DNA of 20,512 bases from JBQTIP01 sp052388025 (GTDB lineage Bacteria; Actinomycetota; UBA4738; HRBIN12), in NCBI GenBank assembly GCA_052388025.1, contig JBQTIP010000074.1, forward strand, positions 1 to 20,512, read 5' to 3'. The position numbers and the translations under genes were made by a program. Below the pieces are notes generated by a model that saw nothing but the letters and a program-made list of their open reading frames with translations, made no database searches and had not been told where the DNA came from. This document shows, piece by piece, positions 8,544 to 15,249 of this stretch (positions are counted from its first letter, which is position 1; each line of letters starts with the position of its first letter).

Positions 8544-9575
8544 GTGAGGATCAAGCGTTTCGGCGCCACCCTGCTCGTGGTCGGCCTCCTCGCGGCTGCG
8601 TGCGGCGGGGACGGCGACGGAGGAGGCGGCGACAACGGAGGAGGCGGCGAGGGTGGAGGCAATGAGAAGGTCCGGGTTGCCCTGCTCTTGCCGAACACCA
8701 GGAACGACTTCACATGGAATCAGCAGGCCTACGAGGGTGCCATCGAAGCGGAGAAGCAGGGAGCGTTCGATCTCACGTGGGTCGACAACGTGGGAGATGA
8801 TGCCGCCGGCTTCATTCCGGTGGCCGAGCAGTACGCCCAACAGGGCTACGACCTCATCATCGCCCACACGTTCAACTACGGGGAGCCTGTCCTCCGACTC
8901 GCGCCGCAGTATCCGGACGTGAACTGGGCGTGGGCCGGCAGCGGGATACCCGAGGACACGTTGGAGAACGTGGCGGACTATGCCCAACCGTTCTATGAGG
9001 GCTCCTATCTCGCGGGCATCCTGATGGCTGGGGCATCCCAGACCGGCAAGATCGGCGGGATCGCGGGCTTCGATATCCCTGCGTGCCATTCGATGATGGA
9101 GGGGTTCCGGGAGGGCGCGAAGCTCGTCAACCCCGACATCGAGATGGAGGTCACGTACCTCGGTACGTGGTTCGATCCCGCGAAGGAGAAGGAAGCAGCG
9201 CTGGCCCAGTACGACGCCGGCGCGGACATCATCGGGGTCTGCGGCACGCCGACCGGGGTCATCGAGGCCGCCTCGGAGCGAAACCTGGGAGTCATCGGCT
9301 ACGTGCACGACCAGTCGTCCGCTGCACCGGAGAACGTCCTCACGTCGGTCGTGTGGAACACGTCCGTGCTCTGGACGGCGATGGCGGAGGACGTGGCCGC
9401 CGGGACATTTCGGCCTGGTCAGGTCTACTTCATCGGCGTGAAGGACAACGGCATCCTCGTTGAGCCGAACCCGCAGTACAAGGACCCAGTCAGCGAGGAG
9501 GCGCTTCAGATCTACCAGGACACGCTAGCGGGCCTGCAGGACGGCTCGATCGAGGCGCCGTACATCCCGGAGTGA
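8544..9575 (+). CDS. BMP-family substrate-binding lipoprotein
   Basis: A 343-residue extracytoplasmic receptor of the BMP/PnrA/Med type. The signal peptide runs MRIKRFGATLLVVGLLAAAC with lipidated Cys20, followed by a Gly/Asp-rich linker (about residues 21-40) that tethers it to the membrane. The mature domain starts VRVALLLPNTRNDFTWNQQAYEG and includes GYDLIIAHTFNYGEP, GKIGGIAGFDIPACHSMMEGFREGAK and ADIIGVCGTPTGVIEAA, typical of the two-lobed binding fold. Start GTG 8544 is supported by AGAAGGGGGGAAGA just upstream. It lies 115 nt after permease 2, a usual gap before a highly expressed receptor, and is followed by the operon terminator. Family ligands include nucleosides and purines, but the ligand here is unknown. 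Confidence 0.93.
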   Translation: MRIKRFGATLLVVGLLAAACGGDGDGGGGDNGGGGEGGGNEKVRVALLLPNTRNDFTWNQQAYEGAIEAEKQGAFDLTWVDNVGDDAAGFIPVAEQYAQQGYDLIIAHTFNYGEPVLRLAPQYPDVNWAWAGSGIPEDTLENVADYAQPFYEGSYLAGILMAGASQTGKIGGIAGFDIPACHSMMEGFREGAKLVNPDIEMEVTYLGTWFDPAKEKEAALAQYDAGADIIGVCGTPTGVIEAASERNLGVIGYVHDQSSAAPENVLTSVVWNTSVLWTAMAEDVAAGTFRPGQVYFIGVKDNGILVEPNPQYKDPVSEEALQIYQDTLAGLQDGSIEAPYIPE

Positions 9576-9598
9576 TCCAACTGGCTCCGAGAACGGGG

Positions 9599-9635
9599 CG
9601 GGGAGTCGAGCCTCGGCTCGCTCCCCGTCTCTTCT
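9599..9635 (+). terminator. Rho-independent-type terminator of the ABC transporter operon
   Basis: CGGGGAG (9599-9605) pairs with CTCCCCG (9621-9627), continued inside by CGAGC/GCTCG with one bulged T. The stem is strong and GC-rich with a 4-nt loop, and is followed by a pyrimidine-rich TCTCTTCTTCCCT. It begins 24 nt after the receptor stop. The T-tract is imperfect, as is common in high-GC genomes. It may serve both strands, because the regulator gene on the - strand ends at 9694. Confidence 0.75.
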
Positions 9636-9693
9636 TCCCTGCCCCCGGCCCACCGCGTCACCTCCACTGAGCGGCGCGTGGCCTCCGACCAAG

Positions 9694-10177
9694 CTAAGGG
9701 GTGCGAACCGAGTCCAGGTAGTTGTACACGGTGAAACGGCTCACCCGAGCGTCTCCGCCACCTGCTCGACGGCCTTGCGGAGCGCGAAGGCCCCTCGCTC
9801 GTCGAGGTAGCGGACGAGCTGCTGCTTCTCCGAACGCGTCATCTCCTTGAACGGTCGGCTCATGTGGGCCTCGCCCTGCTCGATGAGTTGGGCCAGGGCG
9901 TCCTCCAGATGTGCGAACGCGCCGAGCGGCGTCTCGGCGAGTTGGTGGGGAGCAGCGAGGTCGTGGAAGACCCGGTCCGCGGTGTCGAGCGCGCGGACAT
10001 CGACCTCCACGACCAGGAATTGATCGAGCTCGGGATCGGGATCGGGTCGCTTGTCCGCCCGTACTCCGCTCGGCCGAAAGACTTGAGAACGGCTCCATCC
10101 GCGTCGGTGACCGATACCCGGTACAGAGGACCCAGGCTGCGGGAAAGGCCTGAGGCGAGGTCGCTCTCGGTGTTCAC
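9694..10177 (-). pseudogene. YheO/DauR-type HTH transcriptional regulator, two frameshifts
   Basis: Three frames together encode one continuous regulator of about 161 residues. The N-terminal piece runs from GTG 10177 (MNTESDLASGLSRSLGPLYRVSV) to EYG. The middle (ADKRPDPDPELDQFLVVEVD) runs to QVAETLG. The end is VSRFTVYNYLDSVRTP, with stop at 9694-9696. The last part is a classic HTH of the YheO/DauR C-terminal type (LDERGAFALRKAVEQVAETLG-VSRFTVYNYL). Each break heals by adding one G to a GGG run, near 10060 and near 9741. As written the DNA-binding helix is out of frame, so the protein would be inactive. It is translationally coupled (GTGA overlap) to the thiamine-binding gene upstream, suggesting a sensor-regulator pair. 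Sequencing error is a strong alternative to real decay. Confidence 0.8.
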
Positions 10178-10425
10178 GACCGGACCTCCAGGCTGACGAC
10201 GACCTTCGTGGCCCCCGCAGAGAGTGCCGCCGCCTGGGCCGCTCTGAGCGCCTCAATCACGACGTCGGCTTCCCCGCGCACGACCTGTCCGAGGAGGCCG
10301 ACCTCCACCGAGAGGCCCGCACGCCGGAACTCATCGATGGCTGCCTGGACCCTGCGGGGGGGGGCTTCGGCCTCCCGGAACGGATAGACCGTGAATTCGG
10401 CCGTTACCTCCACACGGGACAGCAT
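10174..10425 (-). CDS. Thiamine-binding protein family (MTH1187/YkoF-like, DUF77)
   Basis: An 83-residue protein with the ferredoxin-like pattern of the family: VEVTAEFTVYPFRE, then VQAAIDEFRRAGLSVEVGLLGQVVRGEADVVIEALRAAQAAALSAGATKVVVSLEV. This length and the VxxGxxGxVVxGExxxVxEAL segment are typical. Characterised relatives bind thiamine or its pyrimidine moiety, but the ligand here is unproven. It is the first gene of a - strand operon, and its TGA overlaps the GTG of the HTH regulator (GTGA). It is divergent from the FAD subunit gene across a 95-nt gap holding the promoter at 10465. The ATG at 10425 is used; GTG 10413 is a possible shorter start. Confidence 0.82.
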   Translation of the reverse strand: MLSRVEVTAEFTVYPFREAEAPPRRVQAAIDEFRRAGLSVEVGLLGQVVRGEADVVIEALRAAQAAALSAGATKVVVSLEVRS

Positions 10426-10464
10426 ACGGCCTCGTGAGAGCGCGGTCCGTCAGCGATCGAGGAC

Positions 10465-10493
10465 TTGATGATTTGTTGAAAAGTGCCTACGAT
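10465..10493 (+). promoter_or_regulatory. Promoter of the FAD-subunit / Rieske gene pair
   Basis: TTGATG (10465-10470), a 17-nt spacer and TACGAT (10488-10493, 4 of 6) lie 27 nt before the ATG at 10521. The layout matches the ABC operon promoter at 4639-4667. Both have TTGTTGAA at spacer positions 3-10, and both end the spacer in CC before TAC. This shared core suggests common regulation. Transcription would start around 10500, giving a leader of about 20 nt. Confidence 0.6.
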
Positions 10494-10520
10494 GCGGTCG
10501 GTTGCCGACGTAGATCTGGG

Positions 10521-11366
10521 ATGAAACCGCCACCGTTCCTGTACCTTCGCCCCCGCACGCTGGAGGAGGCCGTCCAGGCCCTTGCGGAGCACGGGGAGAA
10601 TGCCAAGGTCCTGGCCGGCGGGCAGAGCCTCGTGCCGCTGCTCAACTTCCGCCTGGCACGGCCGTCCGTGCTGGTCGACCTGAACCTCATCGAGGGGCTT
10701 CGGGAAATCAGGCGTGAGGACGGCGTCCTCGCGCTGGGTGCGATGGTTCGTCAGCGGACAGCGGAGCGCTCGCCGGACGTGCGTGAGGCGGCACACATCG
10801 TCGTCGATGCGCTCCATTTCGTCGGCCACGTGCAGATACGCTCGCGCGGCACCGTGGGTGGGAGCATTGCTCACGCCGACCCCGCCGCGGAGCTCCCGGC
10901 CGTCGCGCTGGCGACCGACGCGGAGATTGTGGTGAGCAGCGTGCGGGGGCGGAGGTCGATCCCGGCCGCCGAGTTCTTCCAGGGGCCCTTCACGACGGGG
11001 CTCACCGAGGACGAGATTCTCACCGAGGTTCGGATCCCGGTGATGCCCGGGGCGAAGACCGCGGTCCTCGAGCTGGCGCGCCGGTCCGGAGACTTCGCCC
11101 TGGCAGGCGTGGCTATCGTGAACCGGTCAAACGGTGCCGGCCTCGAAGTCTCGCTCGCCGCGTTCGGCGTGGGAGGCACCGCGGTTCGGCTTCACGACGC
11201 GGAGGCCGCGGTCCGCAGCAGGGACCTGAGCGATGGGGTGGTCAGGGAAGCTGCAGCGGCCGCCTCGGCCGCTGTGAGCCCGTTCACTGATGTCCATGCT
11301 GATGCCGACTACCGTCGCGAGCTGGTGGGGACGTTGGTGGGTAGGGCACTCAGGCGGGTGGCATAG
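10521..11366 (+). CDS. FAD-binding subunit of a xanthine dehydrogenase / CO dehydrogenase-type hydroxylase (CoxM/XdhB-like)
   Basis: A 281-residue medium subunit of a molybdenum hydroxylase. FAD-binding motifs are AGGQSLVP (residues 32-39) and TVGGSIAHADPAAELPA (111-127), both typical of CoxM/CutM/NdhF. The second domain follows (FFQGPFTTGLTEDEILTEVRIP). In these enzymes the subunit passes electrons from [2Fe-2S] centres to NAD or another acceptor. The usual partners, a large Mo subunit and a small 2Fe-2S subunit, are absent here, and the next gene is a Rieske oxygenase, so it is an orphan in this window. The frame is open upstream to GTG 10434, but that extension lies over the promoter and lacks homology, so ATG 10521 is used. 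Confidence 0.9.
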   Translation: MKPPPFLYLRPRTLEEAVQALAEHGENAKVLAGGQSLVPLLNFRLARPSVLVDLNLIEGLREIRREDGVLALGAMVRQRTAERSPDVREAAHIVVDALHFVGHVQIRSRGTVGGSIAHADPAAELPAVALATDAEIVVSSVRGRRSIPAAEFFQGPFTTGLTEDEILTEVRIPVMPGAKTAVLELARRSGDFALAGVAIVNRSNGAGLEVSLAAFGVGGTAVRLHDAEAAVRSRDLSDGVVREAAAAASAAVSPFTDVHADADYRRELVGTLVGRALRRVA

Positions 11367-11395
11367 CCGCGCGGGACATGCTCATGAGCGTGAGC

Positions 11396-11439
11396 CCGGC
11401 CGGTCGGCCGGCATTCGAGACGCCCTTCGAGGTGAAGGG
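11396..11439 (+). other. Two adjacent RNA hairpins in the leader of the Rieske gene
   Basis: Between the FAD subunit stop (11366) and the Rieske start (11462) lie CCGGCCG-GT-CGGCCGG (11396-11411) and CCCTTC-GAGGT-GAAGGG (11423-11439). Both stems are perfect. Neither is followed by a T-run, so a standard intrinsic terminator is unlikely. They could lower readthrough, stabilise the downstream message or form a leader structure. No known riboswitch was recognised. Confidence 0.45.
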
Positions 11440-11461
11440 GATCGGTTGAGTGGGAGGTTCC

Positions 11462-12535
11462 ATGGACACAGCCAGCGTGCCTGCGAACGAGCTGAACGTC
11501 GCGGGCGAGGCCGCGCTGTACCGGGCGATGCGAAGGTGCTGGCATCCAGTGATGTACGCCTCCGAGCTCAGCGATGGCCCTCGCGGGGCGGCGCTCCTGG
11601 ACGAACCGCTCGTAGTGGCGCGACTTGGAGGAGAGGTGCGCTGCTTCCCCGACCTCTGCGCGCATCGGGGGACCGCTCTCTCGCTCGGGTGGGTCGAGGA
11701 CGACCAGCTGCGCTGCGCCTACCACGGGTGGACCTACGGGCCCGATGGAGTGTGCACCTCCATCCCAGCCCGCTACGGCAAGAACATCCCGACCCGGGCG
11801 AAGCTGAAGCCCTATCCCGTAGAGGAGAAGGAAGGGTTGATCTGGGTCTGCCTCGACCAGGATCCGTACTTCCCCATCCCCGATTTCCCCGAGTACTCGG
11901 ACCCTGACTATCGCACCGTTGAGATTCCCGCCTACGACTGGCGGTGTAGCGCACCGAGGCGCATGGAGAACTTCGTCGACTTCGCCCACTTCGCCTGGGT
12001 ACACACCGGGCTCCTGGGCAGCCGCGACCATCCGGAAGTGCCCGAGCACGATGTCTGGCGAGAGGGCTCGGAGCTCCACTTCTTCCAGAAGGTCGTGGAG
12101 CCGAACGAGGGCGCCACCAAGGACGCTCTGGAGCTCGACCAAGAGCTGCTCGAGGTGGAGAACACGTACCGTCTCACGATGCCCCTCACCATCTATCTGA
12201 ACCGAAGGTTTCCTGGCGACAATCACTACATCCTGGTCATGACGGCATCGCCGGTCGGTCCTAAGCACACCCGCAGCTTCAGCTTCATCACCCGCAACTA
12301 CGCACTGGCGCAGGGCGACCAGGAGTTCGTCCGATTCGAACAGGTCATCCTCGACCAGGATCGCCCAGTCGTGGAGTCGCAGCGGCCGGAGGAACTGCCG
12401 GTTGACCTGAGTGCCGAGCTCCATATCCGAGGTGTGGACCGCGTGTCGCTCGAATACCGGAAGTTGTTGATCGAGCTCGCTTACCATGGTCCGGGAACGG
12501 GTTCACGCCAGCGCAGTCGGCGACCGCGGAGTTGA
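11462..12535 (+). CDS. Rieske [2Fe-2S] non-heme iron oxygenase, catalytic subunit
   Basis: A 357-residue oxygenase alpha subunit of the vanillate-demethylase/phthalate-dioxygenase type. Rieske cluster ligands are C66, H68 (CAHRG) and C85, H88 (CAYHGW). The mononuclear iron site is N170-F-V-D173-F-A-H176-F-A-W-V-H181, with the typical late segment VVESQRPEELPVDLSAELHIRGVDRVSLEYR. Such enzymes hydroxylate aromatic rings or N-/O-demethylate substrates and need an electron-donor reductase. None is encoded in the window. ATG 11462 has GGGAGG four bases upstream and is preferred over GTG 11450. The last 17 or so residues (GPGTGSRQRSRRPRS) look like non-conserved tail. It is co-directional with the FAD subunit gene. 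Confidence 0.93.
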   Translation: MDTASVPANELNVAGEAALYRAMRRCWHPVMYASELSDGPRGAALLDEPLVVARLGGEVRCFPDLCAHRGTALSLGWVEDDQLRCAYHGWTYGPDGVCTSIPARYGKNIPTRAKLKPYPVEEKEGLIWVCLDQDPYFPIPDFPEYSDPDYRTVEIPAYDWRCSAPRRMENFVDFAHFAWVHTGLLGSRDHPEVPEHDVWREGSELHFFQKVVEPNEGATKDALELDQELLEVENTYRLTMPLTIYLNRRFPGDNHYILVMTASPVGPKHTRSFSFITRNYALAQGDQEFVRFEQVILDQDRPVVESQRPEELPVDLSAELHIRGVDRVSLEYRKLLIELAYHGPGTGSRQRSRRPRS

Positions 12536-12696
12536 GACTCCCATCGAGACTGAGTCACTCCGCGAACTTTTCGCCGACGCCCGTTCTCGTCAGGAACTGA
12601 CTACCAGTCAACCGCCTGGGCGTCACGACCATCTTCTTCCCCCCCGAAGTGGCCAGCACCTCATGCCCGAAGTCTCGTGAATGCAATGAGGCGCCG

Positions 12697-12727
12697 CTTG
12701 TCTGTCAAGTCAGTACCGTGATATGAG
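12697..12727 (+). promoter_or_regulatory. Candidate promoter and operator before the amidohydrolase at 12778
   Basis: In the 242-nt gap 12536-12777, TTGTCT (12698-12703) is followed at 18 nt by TATGAG (12722-12727), a modest promoter match. The -35 lies inside CTTGTCTGTCAAG (12697-12709), an imperfect palindrome sharing 11 of 13 bases with CTTGTCTGACATG at 15197-15209, on the other side of the gntR gene. I see no gene in the rest of the gap. Confidence 0.4.
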
Positions 12728-12777
12728 TGCGCGTTCCGAAAACACGCCACCAGGGCGGAGACCTGTAAGGAGGGTCA

Positions 12778-14193
12778 ATGGCCGAATCCGTTGACTGGCT
12801 GATCAAGGGAACGGTCATAACCATGGACCCAGACCGTCGGATCCTCCTCGACGGTGGGGTCGCCGTGAGGGGCGATCGGATCGTAGCGGTCGACAAGGCC
12901 GAGAGTCTTCGCGAGCGCTACGTCGCGAACCGGACCCTCGGCGGGCGGCGGCGGTTCGTGATCCCCGGGCTGATCGACTGCCACAACCACGTCGCCCAGG
13001 CCCTCGTGCGTGACTACGCGCTCGAGGACTACCCGAACATCTACCGCGTGTACATCCCGGCCGAGGACATCCTGGGGGAGGACGGCATCCGAGTGAGTAC
13101 GAAGGTCGCGGCCGCCCAGCTGCTTCGCGCTGGGGTAACCACGTTGACCGAGACGACGTGTACGCGCGCCCACGAGGATCCGATCGCCGAGACAGTCATG
13201 GACGTCGGCATCCGGTGTGCGATCGCGGTGGGCCAGGGCGATCGCGTGTCGCGGCTCGCGGGAAACTACGAGCAGATCGAGGGCAGGTCCGAGTACCGGG
13301 ACGATCCCGGCCTCAGGCGCGAGAACCTCGCGGCCACCGAGGACTTCCTCGTTCGATGGACGGAGCGTGGGGGTGGAAGGCTGCGTCCCTGGATCCACAA
13401 CCTCGGCGTGCCCTCCTGCTCGGATGAGCTGTACCTGGAGGCCATGGAACTTGCCGAGAAGCACGACACCGGGGTGATGACGCACATCAACCGGGACCGA
13501 GAGGAGATCGAGCTCTGCTTCTCGTTGTTCGGTGAGCGCCCGATCGAGCACCTGCATCGTGTGGGCGCTCTCGGGCCCCGGTTCGTTGGAATCCACGCGA
13601 TGCTCACTTCTGACCGCGAGACTCGGATGCTTGCCGAGGCCGGAGCCGGTATCGCGCACGCGCCGGTGGTCTGTACGGACATCGTGTCGGCCGTCACCAA
13701 GGTCGTGACCATGCGGGCGTTCGGCGTAACTGTCGGGCTCGGATGCGACACGGTGATCAACGACATCCTGAAAGTCATGCGGATCGCTTTCATCATGCAG
13801 ACACAGGCGACGGGAATACCGCTGTACGATCCGATCTCCTTCACGACGGAGGACGCGTTCGCGATGGGTACGATCGATGCCGCTCGACTCCTTCGCTGGG
13901 AGAGCGAGATAGGCTCGTTGGAGGTTGGCAAGGCTGCCGACATCACCGTCATCGATGGCCGCAACGTTCGACTGTCCCCCTCATACAATCCCGTGGGTAC
14001 CTTGGTCCGCTACGCAGTCGGAACCGACACCGAGAGTGTCATGGTGAATGGTCGCCTCGTGGTGGACGCCGGGCAGCTGCTCACGATCAATGAGGCCGAA
14101 CTGCTCGAGGAGGCGGACGAACTCGCCTCGCGGCTTGGGGCAGAGCTGGCGCCGCGGCGATACCGGAGACTAGTTTCCGGGACGCTTCTCTGA
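12778..14193 (+). CDS. Amidohydrolase (COG0402-type deaminase / chlorohydrolase family)
   Basis: A complete 471-residue metal-dependent hydrolase. Ligands are H69 and H71 (DCHNH), H236 (VMTHINRD), H273 (GIHAML) and D324 (LGCDTVIND), so the mononuclear metal site is intact. The C-terminal composite domain reads GSLEVGKAADITVIDG. The superfamily includes guanine, 8-oxoguanine, SAH/MTA and pterin deaminases as well as triazine hydrolases. Sequence alone does not choose among them. The start is firm: ATG 12778 has AAGGAGGG at 12767-12774. It lies between the Rieske oxygenase and a GntR regulator, which suggests it acts in the same pathway under that regulator. Confidence 0.92.
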   Translation: MAESVDWLIKGTVITMDPDRRILLDGGVAVRGDRIVAVDKAESLRERYVANRTLGGRRRFVIPGLIDCHNHVAQALVRDYALEDYPNIYRVYIPAEDILGEDGIRVSTKVAAAQLLRAGVTTLTETTCTRAHEDPIAETVMDVGIRCAIAVGQGDRVSRLAGNYEQIEGRSEYRDDPGLRRENLAATEDFLVRWTERGGGRLRPWIHNLGVPSCSDELYLEAMELAEKHDTGVMTHINRDREEIELCFSLFGERPIEHLHRVGALGPRFVGIHAMLTSDRETRMLAEAGAGIAHAPVVCTDIVSAVTKVVTMRAFGVTVGLGCDTVINDILKVMRIAFIMQTQATGIPLYDPISFTTEDAFAMGTIDAARLLRWESEIGSLEVGKAADITVIDGRNVRLSPSYNPVGTLVRYAVGTDTESVMVNGRLVVDAGQLLTINEAELLEEADELASRLGAELAPRRYRRLVSGTLL

Positions 14194-14281
14194 TGCGGAC
14201 CGTGGGGGGCCGGGAGTTGGGCTGCTCGTGCAAGGCGGGATCCTCCGCGCCTCAGCCGCGAGCGCTCGTGCGGTGGCCCAG

Positions 14282-14295
14282 CGAAATGTATTTCG
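14282..14295. promoter_or_regulatory. Palindromic site upstream of the GntR gene (probable operator)
   Basis: CGAAAT-GT-ATTTCG is a perfect 6-bp inverted repeat with a 2-bp centre, strikingly AT-rich for its surroundings. It lies 27 nt before the likely start of the GntR-family gene. This is the usual position of an autoregulatory operator. A matching copy was not noticed elsewhere in the window. Confidence 0.5.
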
Positions 14296-14322
14296 ACTAG
14301 CCTCCCGAGCGAAGGTCAGTTG

Positions 14323-15165
14323 GTGGAAAACGGACTAGTCGGGAAGATGGTGCGAGGAAAGACCGATCGAAGGATCCGGACCGATTCGAGACCCCTCTAC
14401 CTGCAGGTGGTCCGAGCGATCCAAGAGCTTGCGGAGGATGAGGAGCTTCAGCCGGGTAGCCCGCTCCCGAGCGAGCCGGATCTCGCCAAGATCTTCGACG
14501 TTGGCCGAACAACCGTCCGCGAAGCCCTCGTGTACCTGGAGAACGAGCGGCTGATCGAGCGGTCTCAGGGGGCCCGGACGATGTTGACGCCTCTGTTCCA
14601 CCAACCCGTGATCGGACTGGAGGTCCTCGAGCCGCTTGAGCTACTGGCAGGGCGCCAGGGCTGGGCGTGTGGAACCCGGAACGTCCGGATCGAGGCGTCG
14701 AAGGCGACCGAGGAGGAAGCGCGGAAACTACGCGTGTCTCCTGAATCCCCTGTCACGCTTATCTCGCGGGCGAAGACCCTGGACGGAAAGCCGCTCGCGC
14801 AGATGCAGAGCGTCGTGCCGGAGCGGACGGCCACCACCGAGACGCTGCGGCGAGAGTTCCGGGACTCGATCACGAGACTCCTTCATCGCGAGGGGACGCT
14901 TCGATACGCTCAGGCGGAGGTCACCGCAGTCGCCTGCACCCGCGAGCTGGCCTCCTTGCTCCGTCTTCGCCAGGGAGATCCGGTGATGGTGCTAGAGGAA
15001 CTCTTCTTCGCTGACGAGGGGTTGCCTCTTGCCTGGAACATGAACTACCTGGTTCCGGGCAGAATCCGCTTCGAACTGCTCCGCAAGATGCCTCGGAGCG
15101 GAGGCAATCGGGCAGGAGATCACCCTTCCTCCCGTTCTCGCCACAAGTCTGGTTCACGTCGCTAG
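14323..15165 (+). CDS. GntR-family transcriptional regulator, HutC subfamily (UTRA domain)
   Basis: About 280 residues. The N-terminal winged helix-turn-helix is at about residues 19-90 (PLYLQVVRAIQEL, then LPSEPDLAKIFDVGRTTVREALVYLENERLIER). A UTRA effector domain follows to about residue 255 (ACGTRNVRIEASKATEEEARKLRVSPESPVTLISRAKTLDGKPL, then VMVLEELFFADEGLPLAWNMNYLVPGRI). HutC-type members repress catabolic operons until a pathway metabolite binds the UTRA domain. Likely targets are its own gene (palindrome at 14282) and the flanking amidohydrolase and ligase operon (13-bp sites at 12697 and 15197). GTG 14323 has GAAGG at good spacing; TTG 14320 and ATG 14347 are possible alternatives. Confidence 0.9.
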   Translation: MENGLVGKMVRGKTDRRIRTDSRPLYLQVVRAIQELAEDEELQPGSPLPSEPDLAKIFDVGRTTVREALVYLENERLIERSQGARTMLTPLFHQPVIGLEVLEPLELLAGRQGWACGTRNVRIEASKATEEEARKLRVSPESPVTLISRAKTLDGKPLAQMQSVVPERTATTETLRREFRDSITRLLHREGTLRYAQAEVTAVACTRELASLLRLRQGDPVMVLEELFFADEGLPLAWNMNYLVPGRIRFELLRKMPRSGGNRAGDHPSSRSRHKSGSRR

Positions 15166-15196
15166 CCACTTGACACCCCAGGCTGACGTGGTGCAA

Positions 15197-15209
15197 CTTG
15201 TCTGACATG
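15197..15209. promoter_or_regulatory. Candidate regulator site before the ligase operon
   Basis: CTTGTCTGACATG contains the near-palindrome TGTC-T-GACA, similar to GntR-family operators, and lies 41 nt before the ligase ATG. It matches 11 of 13 bases of the site at 12697-12709. A TTGACA at 15170-15175 could be a -35 element, but no good -10 follows at normal spacing. Confidence 0.4.
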
Positions 15210-15249
15210 TAAGGTTGCCGTTGCTTGGATCCGTAGGAGGAGGTCGGTG

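Noticed and set aside
12486..12680. A 64-codon open frame after the Rieske gene
   Set aside because: It overlaps the Rieske 3' end, has no ribosome-binding site or recognisable motif, and its composition looks like intergenic sequence.
15170..15198. TTGACA at 15170 as the -35 of the ligase operon promoter
   Set aside because: At 17-nt spacing the -10 would be GCAACT, too poor a match, so no promoter was called here.
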